Assembly (NCBI GenBank): GCA_028702695.1
Contig: JAQVOH010000003.1
Coordinates: forward strand, 46,370 to 104,634
Reading direction: 5' to 3'
DNA: 58,265 nucleotides
Source: Desulfotomaculaceae bacterium
Lineage (GTDB): Bacteria > Bacillota > Desulfotomaculia > Desulfotomaculales > Pelotomaculaceae
Under the pieces are notes generated by a model that worked only from the letters and a program-made list of their open reading frames with translations, was not told the DNA's origin and did not search any database. Of this stretch, positions 23,056-31,250 are shown in pieces. Position numbers and translations under genes: made by a program. Positions within the stretch are counted from its first letter, which is position 1. Each line of letters starts with the position of its first letter.

Positions 23056-25593
23056 TCAAAACCCCGGCGCCCATTTGACCAGGGGCAGTTCCGTGTAGGG
23101 GAAATCCGGGCTGGCCGGTCTCACCCGTACGGTATAGCCCAGGCCACCCTGAGGGAGGACTAGGCTCCCGCTGAAACGGTGCACACCGGGACTAATCTCC
23201 CCAACCTGGGCCAGAACTACCCTTTCGATGTGCTTTAACCCGTAGTCCAAAGCATTTCCGTAAACCAGTTCCACCGCAACGCTGCCGTGGTCAAGCTGCC
23301 CCAGGTGTATATCGACCTTGACTTCCAACTTTTGCCCTGCGTACATCTTGGGGGCGCCGTTGGTTTCGATCTGGGCGAATTTGATCTGGTCCCAGTATTC
23401 CCTGAGCAACTTTTTGAAGCGGCTAACCCTTTCACCCTGCTCAAAGTTGTTGTTTCTGAAAGCCATTCCTCTGCGGGCGGCCGGGATATAAAACCTATCG
23501 GTGTACTCAGACACCATGCGATTGGTGTTGAAGACCGGGGCGATGGTTTTAATGCTATGCTTCATCATTCTAACCCACTCCTGGGGCAGCCCGGCTTCCC
23601 TGCGGTAATACATCGGGATCAGCTTTTCCTCCAGGGTCATAAAGAGGGAATGGCAGTCCTCCTGGTCCTGGGTTTCTTCATTATGAAAATTGCATTCCGT
23701 CCCAACCGCAAAGCCGTTGTTGCCATCGTAAGCTTCCGGCCACCAGCCGTCCAGGGTACTGATATTGATCAGGCCGTTTAAAGCTGCCTTTTGACCGCTG
23801 GTGCCGCTGGCCTCCATTGGCCGCCGCGGAGTGTTCATCCACACATCAACCCCGTGCAGGAGATGGCGCGCCACATGGATATCGTAATTTTCCAGGACCA
23901 AAATTTTGCCCCGGAACTGTGGTTCGTTGGATAAATCGTATATGCGCTTAATCAGGTCCTGGCCGGCCATATCTGCCGGGTGCGCCTTGCCCGCAAAGAT
24001 AAACCGCACGGGCCGCTCCGGGTGGTTGACCAGCTTTGTCAGCCTTTCCCGGTCACGAAACAACAGCGTCGCCCTTTTATAGGTGGCAAAGCGACGGGCA
24101 AAGCCAATCGTCAGTATATCCGCGCTTAAGTACTCATCAACCTCCTGGATCCTCTTGGACAACTCGAAATTGCGCATGCGCTGCCTTTTTAAGGAGGAGC
24201 GTACGAAGTCAATCATCTGCACTTTAAGAAAGCGGTGCACCCTCCAGAGTTCCTCATCAGGAATATTATCTACTTTTCCCCATACTTGCAGCCCGAGCTT
24301 TTCCACACATTCCTTACCCAGGTAGCGAAAGTACAGATCCCTCAATTCCCTGGCCAGCCAGGTCTCGATATGCACTCCGTTCGTAATGGTGGTAACAGGT
24401 ATTTCCTCCTGGTGCAGGCCATCATAATACCTTAGGAACATCTTTCTACTAACCTTGCCATGCAGGCGGCTTACCCCGTTGCAGAGGCAGGAGTTGTTCA
24501 GGGCCAGCAGGGTCATATTAAAGCCCTGCCGCTCGCGATCCCAGGCCAGTTCCAGTAAGGTTTCCAGGTCAATGCCTAAATCTTTTGCGGCCGGCTCAAA
24601 AAAGTTTCTAATAATTTCCTTGCTAAAAACGTCATGACCAGCCGGTACGGGCGTGTGGGTGGTAAATATGGTTGAGGCCCTTACCACTTCCCTGGCGGTG
24701 TTAAAGGAGAGTCCTTTCGCCACCAGTTCCTTGAGCCGCTGCAGGATTAGAAAGGCAGCGTGCCCCTCATTGATGTGCCAGACATGCGGGACGATGCCCA
24801 TTTCGCACAGGGCCTTAACCCCGCCTACCCCCAACAGGATTTCCTGAGAAATACGGTATTGCTGGTCTCCCCCGTAGAGCGTCCCGGTCAACCGGCGGTC
24901 ATCGCCTGTGTTTTTGGGGGTGTCGGCATCCAAAAGGTAAATCCAGATCCGGCCCACTTTCACCTTCCATACCAGGATATAAATATCCCGGCCCGGCATT
25001 TCCAGTTTGACCGTGAGCTGGCTTCCTTTTGAATTATAAACAGGGGTGATGGGCAGTTCAATAAAATTCAGGTGGGGATAGACCGCCTCCTGACGCCCCT
25101 CACTGTTAATTTTCTGGGTAAAATAACCGTTTTTATATAAAAGCCCGACCCCTACGAATGGAAGTCCCAGATCACTGGCCGACTTGCAATGGTCCCCGGC
25201 CAACAGTCCCAGCCCCCCGGAATAAATGGGGTGGGACTCATGCAGCCCGAATTCGGCACTAAAATAGGCAATGACATCTTCTTTATGCTCAGGGTAGTGT
25301 TTGGCAAACCAGGTTTCTTCTGACTTGTAGCTGTCATAAAGCTCAAAAACCCGCCGGTACATGGCCAGGTAGTCATCGTCTCCAGCGACTCTCTCCAGGT
25401 CTTCGCTTGAAACCTTGATCAGAAACCTGGCCGGGTTATGGCCTGACTCGCGCCACAGGTCTGGTTTAATCGTTCTAAATAATTCAACAGCCTCCGGCTT
25501 CCACGAAAACCAGAAATCATAAGCCAATTCTTTAAGCCTGCAGATTGCCGCGGGCAGCTTGGGGGTAACACTGACAACACGAAAAGGAAACAT
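23056..25593 (-). CDS. glgP: Alpha-glucan (glycogen/maltodextrin) phosphorylase
   Basis: 845 residues. Releases glucose 1-phosphate from alpha-1,4-glucan using phosphate and pyridoxal phosphate. This is the alpha-glucan-family phosphorylase type with an N-terminal DUF3417-like segment, then EFGLHESHPIYSGGLG, the HINEGHAAF active-site segment, TTHTPVPAGHD, and the PLP-lysine region EASGTSGQKAALNG. SD GGGAGG before the ATG. It stands alone between repeats with no glycogen-synthesis genes visible. Confidence 0.93.
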   Translation of the reverse strand: MFPFRVVSVTPKLPAAICRLKELAYDFWFSWKPEAVELFRTIKPDLWRESGHNPARFLIKVSSEDLERVAGDDDYLAMYRRVFELYDSYKSEETWFAKHYPEHKEDVIAYFSAEFGLHESHPIYSGGLGLLAGDHCKSASDLGLPFVGVGLLYKNGYFTQKINSEGRQEAVYPHLNFIELPITPVYNSKGSQLTVKLEMPGRDIYILVWKVKVGRIWIYLLDADTPKNTGDDRRLTGTLYGGDQQYRISQEILLGVGGVKALCEMGIVPHVWHINEGHAAFLILQRLKELVAKGLSFNTAREVVRASTIFTTHTPVPAGHDVFSKEIIRNFFEPAAKDLGIDLETLLELAWDRERQGFNMTLLALNNSCLCNGVSRLHGKVSRKMFLRYYDGLHQEEIPVTTITNGVHIETWLARELRDLYFRYLGKECVEKLGLQVWGKVDNIPDEELWRVHRFLKVQMIDFVRSSLKRQRMRNFELSKRIQEVDEYLSADILTIGFARRFATYKRATLLFRDRERLTKLVNHPERPVRFIFAGKAHPADMAGQDLIKRIYDLSNEPQFRGKILVLENYDIHVARHLLHGVDVWMNTPRRPMEASGTSGQKAALNGLINISTLDGWWPEAYDGNNGFAVGTECNFHNEETQDQEDCHSLFMTLEEKLIPMYYRREAGLPQEWVRMMKHSIKTIAPVFNTNRMVSEYTDRFYIPAARRGMAFRNNNFEQGERVSRFKKLLREYWDQIKFAQIETNGAPKMYAGQKLEVKVDIHLGQLDHGSVAVELVYGNALDYGLKHIERVVLAQVGEISPGVHRFSGSLVLPQGGLGYTVRVRPASPDFPYTELPLVKWAPGF

Positions 25594-25743
25594 TTAGCAA
25601 CCTCCCTATAACTTAACAGGAGACTATTCTCCCCTTTTGTTCATAATCCTTCTTAATATATATATTTCGACATCATTTAAAACGCTTCTGTCCAAGGTAA
25701 AAAATGGCTCAAAAAGAAAGACCCGAATTGCGGGCCATACCTG

Positions 25744-25910
25744 GTGCGGTCCTTAGCGCGTGCATTACATGCAGTAAAGCTTAAATAGCGCGTAGCTACC
25801 GGATGGCTGTCTGCAGCTGCGGGCGGCATGACGCTCTTGTTGCACAAATGGAGAATTGCGAAGAGAGCGGAGGAAAACCCCGGGCCAACTACCCCAGAGG
25901 CTTTTCGAAC
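25744..25910 (-). repeat. MITE-like element, copy C (truncated, inverted)
   Basis: Reverse orientation to copies A and B. It keeps the CTTTTCGAAC terminus at 25901-25910 and the middle, but lacks the other end beyond 25744. It fills about half of the 340-base gap upstream of glgP; the rest shows the glgP SD and nothing else recognisable. Confidence 0.75.
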
Positions 25911-25932
25911 GCTTTTGAAGGGAATCGCTGAG

Positions 25933-26679
25933 TTAATCATCACCAAAAAAACTACTGTAACTCAATTCCTCTATTTTTGTATTCAAATATTGGCGTTGAC
26001 CTTCTCTCCTCCCGGCAGCCGCCTTCATCTCTTCGATTAAATAAAACCATATCGCCTCACGATCAAGTTTAGTAGTGCATCCGTCACCACTTGGTATATT
26101 CTCGTAAGCCCTGATCAAGGAGTTGCAAATTCTGTACTTCCAATTCACAAACATTGGGTCGTTGTTCAATATGAACGCGCATATGCCGCCCAGATCTCTC
26201 TCAGGGGGATAAAAACATACGCTTTCAAAATCCAAGCCAAAGAACTTTTGACCGTCAAAGATAAAGTTACGCAGGTTTAAATCAGACATGCACAGACCTA
26301 CCCGGCTGTTGATATTCATAAACCTATGGAGCTTATGCAGCCATTTAACAAATTCACCAATCCAGAATTCCTCTTCCACTTCGAGATCTACAAGCAAATC
26401 CGCCAATAAAACGCCCTGAATATATGGCATGACAATAATACTATTGTCATGCCATATAACGTCAGGCACCATGATCCCTTGTTTTTTCAAGGCATTTAAA
26501 AGAAATACCTCATTTCCCGTTGATTCATTTATGTTCTCCTTGATGATATACATCTGCGTCCTATTCCCTGTTGTCATTGCTTCAACAAAATAAACATTAT
26601 TGCGCCTGCTGAATCTCTTTTCACTATGTAGAGTCTTAACCCCCAGCGCTTGTTCCAGCTTATTGATGCAATCCTCCAT
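25933..26679 (-). CDS. APH/Kdo-kinase-like small-molecule kinase
   Basis: 248 residues with a protein-kinase-like fold: an N-lobe lysine in MYIIKEN, hinge IVMPYIQG, catalytic loop MSDLNLRNFIFDG (D and N in place, the usual H replaced by S/M) and metal-binding LDFES. Related to aminoglycoside phosphotransferases and lipopolysaccharide kinases; the substrate is unknown. It begins 6 bases after the MobB-like gene stop, so the two are one operon. The partnership hints at phosphorylating a cofactor or a surface component, but that is inference. Confidence 0.6.
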   Translation of the reverse strand: MEDCINKLEQALGVKTLHSEKRFSRRNNVYFVEAMTTGNRTQMYIIKENINESTGNEVFLLNALKKQGIMVPDVIWHDNSIIVMPYIQGVLLADLLVDLEVEEEFWIGEFVKWLHKLHRFMNINSRVGLCMSDLNLRNFIFDGQKFFGLDFESVCFYPPERDLGGICAFILNNDPMFVNWKYRICNSLIRAYENIPSGDGCTTKLDREAIWFYLIEEMKAAAGRREGQRQYLNTKIEELSYSSFFGDD

Positions 26680-26685
26680 AATATA

Positions 26686-27438
26686 CTACTTCCTTACTGT
26701 TATTTTTATTTGCTCACCTGGATCATAGCTATCCAACTTAGAAAAAAGGACCGCCAGAAAGGCTTCCAATTTAGCCTCTAACCATGAGTCAACTGCTATT
26801 TCCTTTTGGCCAACGGTAACGGTTGTCCTGCTCTTCACAAAGGCACAATCCGACCGCGTTGCCTCACCTTTTATAATTTTCGTAACCAGTTCCCTGCAAT
26901 TACTGCCACAGGCGCCGCACTGCTCCAACCCTTCAACAAATGGCATTATATCAGTAACTTTTTCTTCAATCAAGTCGACAAGTTTACCGGCTTCAGATAA
27001 TGAGTTTATTACCGGGAAACCCTGGTATTCTGATATCTGGTTGGAAATACAACCTGATATCGCAAATACTAAATCATTTAATCGTGCGTCAGTCTCCGTA
27101 AAGTTGCTGCCACCACAAAGTATTTTCGGCAGTACGGTGTCTGACACTCCCTCAATAACAACGTAATCGTGGTCAAAATAGCGCAATATCCTGTCTATCC
27201 CCAGACGCTGGGGGATGAGAATATCTGTCTCCTTAAAGCCCCTGGCCACGATCATCTCCGAGCCTGCCTGTTTATGCCGCCAGGTGTTGCTGCCTTCCAC
27301 ATCAATGAGAAAATCCTCATAATGAATATTTTTAACCGAACCAACGCTGTAACCTCTTTTTTTTAATTCCCTAATTATGTTTTCAATAGTTGTGGTCTTG
27401 CCGGACTGAGTGACCCCAAAAACAGAAAAGGCTTTCAT
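26686..27438 (-). CDS. MobB-like GTP-binding protein with Cys-rich extension
   Basis: 250 residues. N-terminal P-loop GVTQSGKTT and the layout of MobB (SVGSVKNIH, GSNTWRHKQAGSE, VVIEG) mark the MobB family, which assists nucleotide attachment to molybdopterin. Beyond about residue 165 there is an added region with CGACGSNC and a further Cys (DCAF), reminiscent of a small Fe-S or metal site seen in some archaeal and clostridial MobB-like proteins. SD AAGGAGG. It fits the Moco-type riboswitches in this window. Confidence 0.75.
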   Translation of the reverse strand: MKAFSVFGVTQSGKTTTIENIIRELKKRGYSVGSVKNIHYEDFLIDVEGSNTWRHKQAGSEMIVARGFKETDILIPQRLGIDRILRYFDHDYVVIEGVSDTVLPKILCGGSNFTETDARLNDLVFAISGCISNQISEYQGFPVINSLSEAGKLVDLIEEKVTDIMPFVEGLEQCGACGSNCRELVTKIIKGEATRSDCAFVKSRTTVTVGQKEIAVDSWLEAKLEAFLAVLFSKLDSYDPGEQIKITVRK

Positions 27439-27514
27439 GAAGTCCCTCCTTTCCCATTGCTAATTTCGCTGTTATGCAAGGACTTGGCATGCATTGCTTG
27501 TGGCGCAAAAAACA

Positions 27515-29077
27515 TTATTGAAAAACCACAGGGTTTATATCGACTGCGTTTGTCAAATTATTGACAATGAAAGCCTTGATCACATCGCCCTGCTGGACAT
27601 TAAAACCGGTCTGGGCAATATTAACCTGGTCGAAATCAGCCCTGGTGGCGTTAAGCCCAAGCTGGCTACCGTTTCTTAAATGAACAAATACTACTGTTTC
27701 ATTGCCGCTGTGAGAGAGCACCGGTGCAATGTTGACTGTGAAATATTTAAATCCTGTCACACCGGCATTAACGGTCATGGTATTGATGCCGTCCTGGGTT
27801 GTCCCGGCGGTATAAGTGGGGTCAGGCTGGGGAGAAAGTGTATAGACGGGCCCTGGCTCCGTGGTGGGTTCTTTATTTATTGTATAGCTTTCAATCAACT
27901 CACCGGTTGATTGTTTTGATGTCAGCGTTAAGACACTACCCTCAATATCAATAACCTGGTAGTTGCTGCCGGTCTGTTCCACGGCAATATAGGTGAATCC
28001 TCCGCCGCCGGCGTAAGTCTTGGAACCGGCATTACCCATTACATAGACAATCCCATAATTTGGTTCGCTCTGGACTTCGCCCTGATAAATTGGATGGGTC
28101 CTCATATATTGATGCTGGTGCCCGACAAAAACCATATCCACCCTGTGCTGTTCCAAAATGGGTACCCAGTTTGCCCGTATGGATTGATCAATTTCCTTAT
28201 AATCATAAGTGGCTGGATACGCGGGAATGTGAAACATAACAAACTTCCACTGTTTTGTAGTACCTTGCAGGTCATCCTGCAACCATTGCTTTACTCCCTC
28301 ATCAGTATTGTTGCCGCTGTTTAACACCACAAAATGAGCGTTTCCGTAATCAAAAGAATAAAACTCCTGCTTAAAACCTTCGGGTCCGTTGTCCGGCAAG
28401 GCAAAAAAATTTAAATACATGGAGCCGTCGTGGTTTCCCATAGCCGGCATTACCGGGATCCGGGAAAACAAACCCGTGGCGGCATCAAGAAACTGCCCCC
28501 ACTCCTCTTCATCGCTACCGTTATCCGTCAAATCCCCGCCTAAAAGAGCAAACTTGATTTGGGGATAGTCCTGATAAACCGCATCCAACGTACTGCCCCA
28601 TCCGGCATATCCTGACTGCACGTCGCCCATATACAGAAATGAGAATTCTTGCGTACCCGCGGCAGTTGTAAAGAATAACGGGTTACTCCAGGCCTCTTCA
28701 CTCCCTACACGGTAGACATATTCTGTATCCGGGAGCAATCCGGTTATATTTACTGTAAACCTGTAATTGACACTGTCAAATGCCGAGCATCCGGCATCCA
28801 CTTCCTGGGCGGCGTTAAAGCTACCGGCAAACTCATCTACCCTTAGGTACTGCACTCTGGCCGGCGCATTATCCGGCGTTAACCAGGTGATGGTCTGAGA
28901 TGTAACCGGATCAAGTGTCCAGGTTAAAATAATTTGTTCAGGCTTTGCGGCTTCCTCAGCAAGAGCAGCCGGAGAGAAAAAACAGCAGAAAGAAACCGCT
29001 AATAATAAAACCAGGCAGATAAAACTGCTTCTTACTGCCGGTATATTTAACTGGCCGTATTTAAATCCAGGTCTCAT
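27515..29077 (-). CDS. Secreted purple-acid-phosphatase-like metallophosphoesterase
   Basis: 520 residues: a signal peptide (cleavage near AALAEEA), an N-terminal fibronectin-like domain of the purple acid phosphatase type, then a calcineurin-like phosphoesterase domain with LYMGDVQSG, LLGGDLTDNG, AMGNHDGS, FHIPAYP and GHQHQY, giving the dinuclear metal ligands. The last ~105 residues form a separate domain shared with the C-terminus of the 1998-residue protein (GSQLGLNATRADFDQV in both). No SLH domain. ATG at 29077 chosen for SD AAGGAG; the frame extends to 29122. Confidence 0.85.
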   Translation of the reverse strand: MRPGFKYGQLNIPAVRSSFICLVLLLAVSFCCFFSPAALAEEAAKPEQIILTWTLDPVTSQTITWLTPDNAPARVQYLRVDEFAGSFNAAQEVDAGCSAFDSVNYRFTVNITGLLPDTEYVYRVGSEEAWSNPLFFTTAAGTQEFSFLYMGDVQSGYAGWGSTLDAVYQDYPQIKFALLGGDLTDNGSDEEEWGQFLDAATGLFSRIPVMPAMGNHDGSMYLNFFALPDNGPEGFKQEFYSFDYGNAHFVVLNSGNNTDEGVKQWLQDDLQGTTKQWKFVMFHIPAYPATYDYKEIDQSIRANWVPILEQHRVDMVFVGHQHQYMRTHPIYQGEVQSEPNYGIVYVMGNAGSKTYAGGGGFTYIAVEQTGSNYQVIDIEGSVLTLTSKQSTGELIESYTINKEPTTEPGPVYTLSPQPDPTYTAGTTQDGINTMTVNAGVTGFKYFTVNIAPVLSHSGNETVVFVHLRNGSQLGLNATRADFDQVNIAQTGFNVQQGDVIKAFIVNNLTNAVDINPVVFQ

Positions 29078-29140
29078 ATCAGTTACTCCTTTTATTCCAC
29101 AATATAATACAATTTTACACATGGTTCACATAAAGAGTAA

Positions 29141-29165
29141 ATGTGGGTGCGAATTCATTCGCACA
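29141..29165 (+). repeat. GTGGGTGCGA element, solo end
   Basis: ATGTGGGTGCGAATTC followed by ATTCGCACA: the left end of the dispersed element, with its internal TGCGAAT/ATTCGCA palindrome. No matching right end follows. Confidence 0.7.
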
Positions 29166-29172
29166 TGGCCTC

Positions 29173-29436
29173 GTGGAGGCACGGTGTTATCAACGCTCAC
29201 TCCAGTGCTCCGCGCCGGCAGCACCACGGCTCGCTTCGGACCGAACTAGCTTCGCTGCAAAGGCAGCGGTAGACTGGTTATTAATCAAACCTGTTAACCA
29301 CTAAACTACTTTTACTCTTATTCGTAGCGTTAGTTGACCGCTGGTTTCGCGTCGCAGTTCGGTTACCCTCAGCTTCGCCGGGTGCTGCTAACGGCGCTGC
29401 GCAAGTCGTTCGCTAACGATAACACCAGGCCTCCAC
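29173..29436. repeat. 264-bp inverted-repeat element
   Basis: GTGGAGGCACGGTGTTATC at the left end and GATAACACCAGGCCTCCAC at the right form 19-bp imperfect terminal inverted repeats around a GC-rich core without a plausible gene. MITE-like or decayed mobile element. After it, 29510-29543 carries a separate hairpin (GCGGAAAGGGG / CCCCTTCCCGC) beside the end of the SLH gene, possibly its terminator though it lacks a T-run. Confidence 0.55.
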
Positions 29437-29602
29437 CTGGCTTACTAAATATTCACGTTAAGCCGATGCTTCTACTAGTAATAAACCATCTGAAATTCAC
29501 ATATGGGTAGCGGAAAGGGGGGTTGATTTACTCCCCTTCCCGCTGTATACTTCATGTCTCAGAATCTCTGCCCTTAGGTCCGGGGCTTTCATTACCTGCC
29601 AC

Positions 29603-31225
29603 TTATTTGTTTAACGCATTTACAATGACCGTAACAGCCTCGGCCCGGGTAGCGCTGCCACCGGGCTTAATGGTGTTATCAGGGTACCCTTTCATGATCC
29701 CGTTTCCCGTCACGGTAGCAATGGCCTCTTCAGCCCATCCGGAAATGCTGCCGCTATCGGCGAACTGGGTCTCGCTTGCAGCCGGAGCAAGCTTTGCGGC
29801 CTTGACAAGCATTACCGCCATCTGCTCGCGGGTGATCATAGCATCCGGCCCGAAGGTATCGGCGTCATAGCCGTTGACCACACCCGCAGCTGCTGCTGTC
29901 GCAATGTAATCTTTAGCCCAGTGACCGGCTGTATCCGCAAAAATTTTACCGTCCTGAGAGGTCAGTTGGAACGCTTTCACCAGCACAGTGGCAAACTCGG
30001 CCCGGGTAATCGTGTTGTCAGGCTTGAAGCTGCCGTCGTTATAACCGTTTATAGCGCCTAGGCTAACCAACTGGTTGATGTTATTCGCAGCCCAGTGACC
30101 GGCGATATCGTTCAATGCGGGTTTACCTTCTTGCACACCAGCAGCCAGTACGGCAAATTTGGTGAAGTGGTTCACCTCTACGGTTATGGTATTACCAGAT
30201 ACGGTACCGCCGATATTTACCCACTGGCCTGAGGCTTCGTCGTAGTAATGGATCGCCGGGATCTCGCCCGGGCTTAAGGAGGCAGGATCAAAGGTAAAAG
30301 TCAGGCTGACCGGTTTGTTGAAACTATAGCTTTCGTTGCCACCTGCTTTGAATTCATAAACGGAGCCAAGCAGTTTGAAGCCTGCAGGCGCAGCTTGCGG
30401 CCCGCTAACCTTCTCAATAGTGACGTTTACTTTAGCCGTGCCTGTTAAGGCGTTGGCCGGAATATTGACTGAAACATCACTGCCTAGACTGATTTTTCCA
30501 CCGGCATCCGAGTTTACAACAGCTTCTCCGGTAGTGCTGTTAACCGGTTGCGGTGTATTGCTACCACCGCCACTACTGCTGCCACTATTGGTTGTGACTG
30601 AAGCAATGGGGCCGTCTATACTCCAGTTGCCGGCTGCGTCAACAGCTTCTACTTTAAAGGTATAACCGGTACCGGCAGTCAGGCCGGTGACGTTGCAGGT
30701 CAGGGTCGACCCGCTAACTGTATATTTAGCTATTCCGTCCTGATACACCTTGTAGCCAGTTACTCCTACATTGTCTGACGCCGCGCTCCAACTTAAGGTC
30801 AGTCCTGTTTGGGTCACGCTTGTCCCGCTCAATGTTCCAGAAGGCCATGCCGGGGCTTCTGTGTCAACCGGTGGCGTGCCAGTTACAATCAGGCTCCCGG
30901 TATCTATGTTGCTGCCTTCACCAACAGTAACTGTTAATGTACCTGCGGCTCCTGCCGGTACAACGAAGTCTATGCTGTAATTGCCGTTTACACCTGCTTT
31001 CGTTGTATCAAATATTAATATACTATTTGCCGCGTCCATCACTTTGAGTGGAACCCATGCGCTTGCTTGCGTTGTGCCTGAAGCTGTGACGTTTTCGCCA
31101 ACTAAGGCTGTAGTTTTACTTAACGACAGGGTAATCTCATTTGAAGTATTTGCTATCGCCATAGCAGGGACACACATCAGCAGCATTAATGCTATTTGGA
31201 GATATACTAATATCTTGAGCCGCAT
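29603..31225 (-). CDS. SLH-domain surface protein (Ig-like, FN3, ZU5-like)
   Basis: About 540 residues: signal peptide to ~residue 25, an Ig-like domain (25-115), a fibronectin type III domain (120-215, with TGLTAGTGYTFKVEAVDAAGN), a Ser/Gly linker, a ZU5-like region (225-360) and three SLH repeats (365-540; TRAEFATVLVKAF, TREQMAVMLVKAA, TRAEAVTVIVNAL) that bind cell-wall polymers. ATG at 31225 is preferred because SD GAGGAG is well spaced from it. It is a short relative of the upstream 1162-residue protein. No PF00174-like domain. Confidence 0.85.
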   Translation of the reverse strand: MRLKILVYLQIALMLLMCVPAMAIANTSNEITLSLSKTTALVGENVTASGTTQASAWVPLKVMDAANSILIFDTTKAGVNGNYSIDFVVPAGAAGTLTVTVGEGSNIDTGSLIVTGTPPVDTEAPAWPSGTLSGTSVTQTGLTLSWSAASDNVGVTGYKVYQDGIAKYTVSGSTLTCNVTGLTAGTGYTFKVEAVDAAGNWSIDGPIASVTTNSGSSSGGGSNTPQPVNSTTGEAVVNSDAGGKISLGSDVSVNIPANALTGTAKVNVTIEKVSGPQAAPAGFKLLGSVYEFKAGGNESYSFNKPVSLTFTFDPASLSPGEIPAIHYYDEASGQWVNIGGTVSGNTITVEVNHFTKFAVLAAGVQEGKPALNDIAGHWAANNINQLVSLGAINGYNDGSFKPDNTITRAEFATVLVKAFQLTSQDGKIFADTAGHWAKDYIATAAAAGVVNGYDADTFGPDAMITREQMAVMLVKAAKLAPAASETQFADSGSISGWAEEAIATVTGNGIMKGYPDNTIKPGGSATRAEAVTVIVNALNK

Positions 31226-31250
31226 CTTCGTCACTCCTCTTAATATAGAC

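Noticed and set aside
22538-23163. Short plus-strand ORFs inside the MITE-like copies
   Set aside because: They start and stop at positions set by the repeat, differ between copies by frame-breaking changes and lack SDs.
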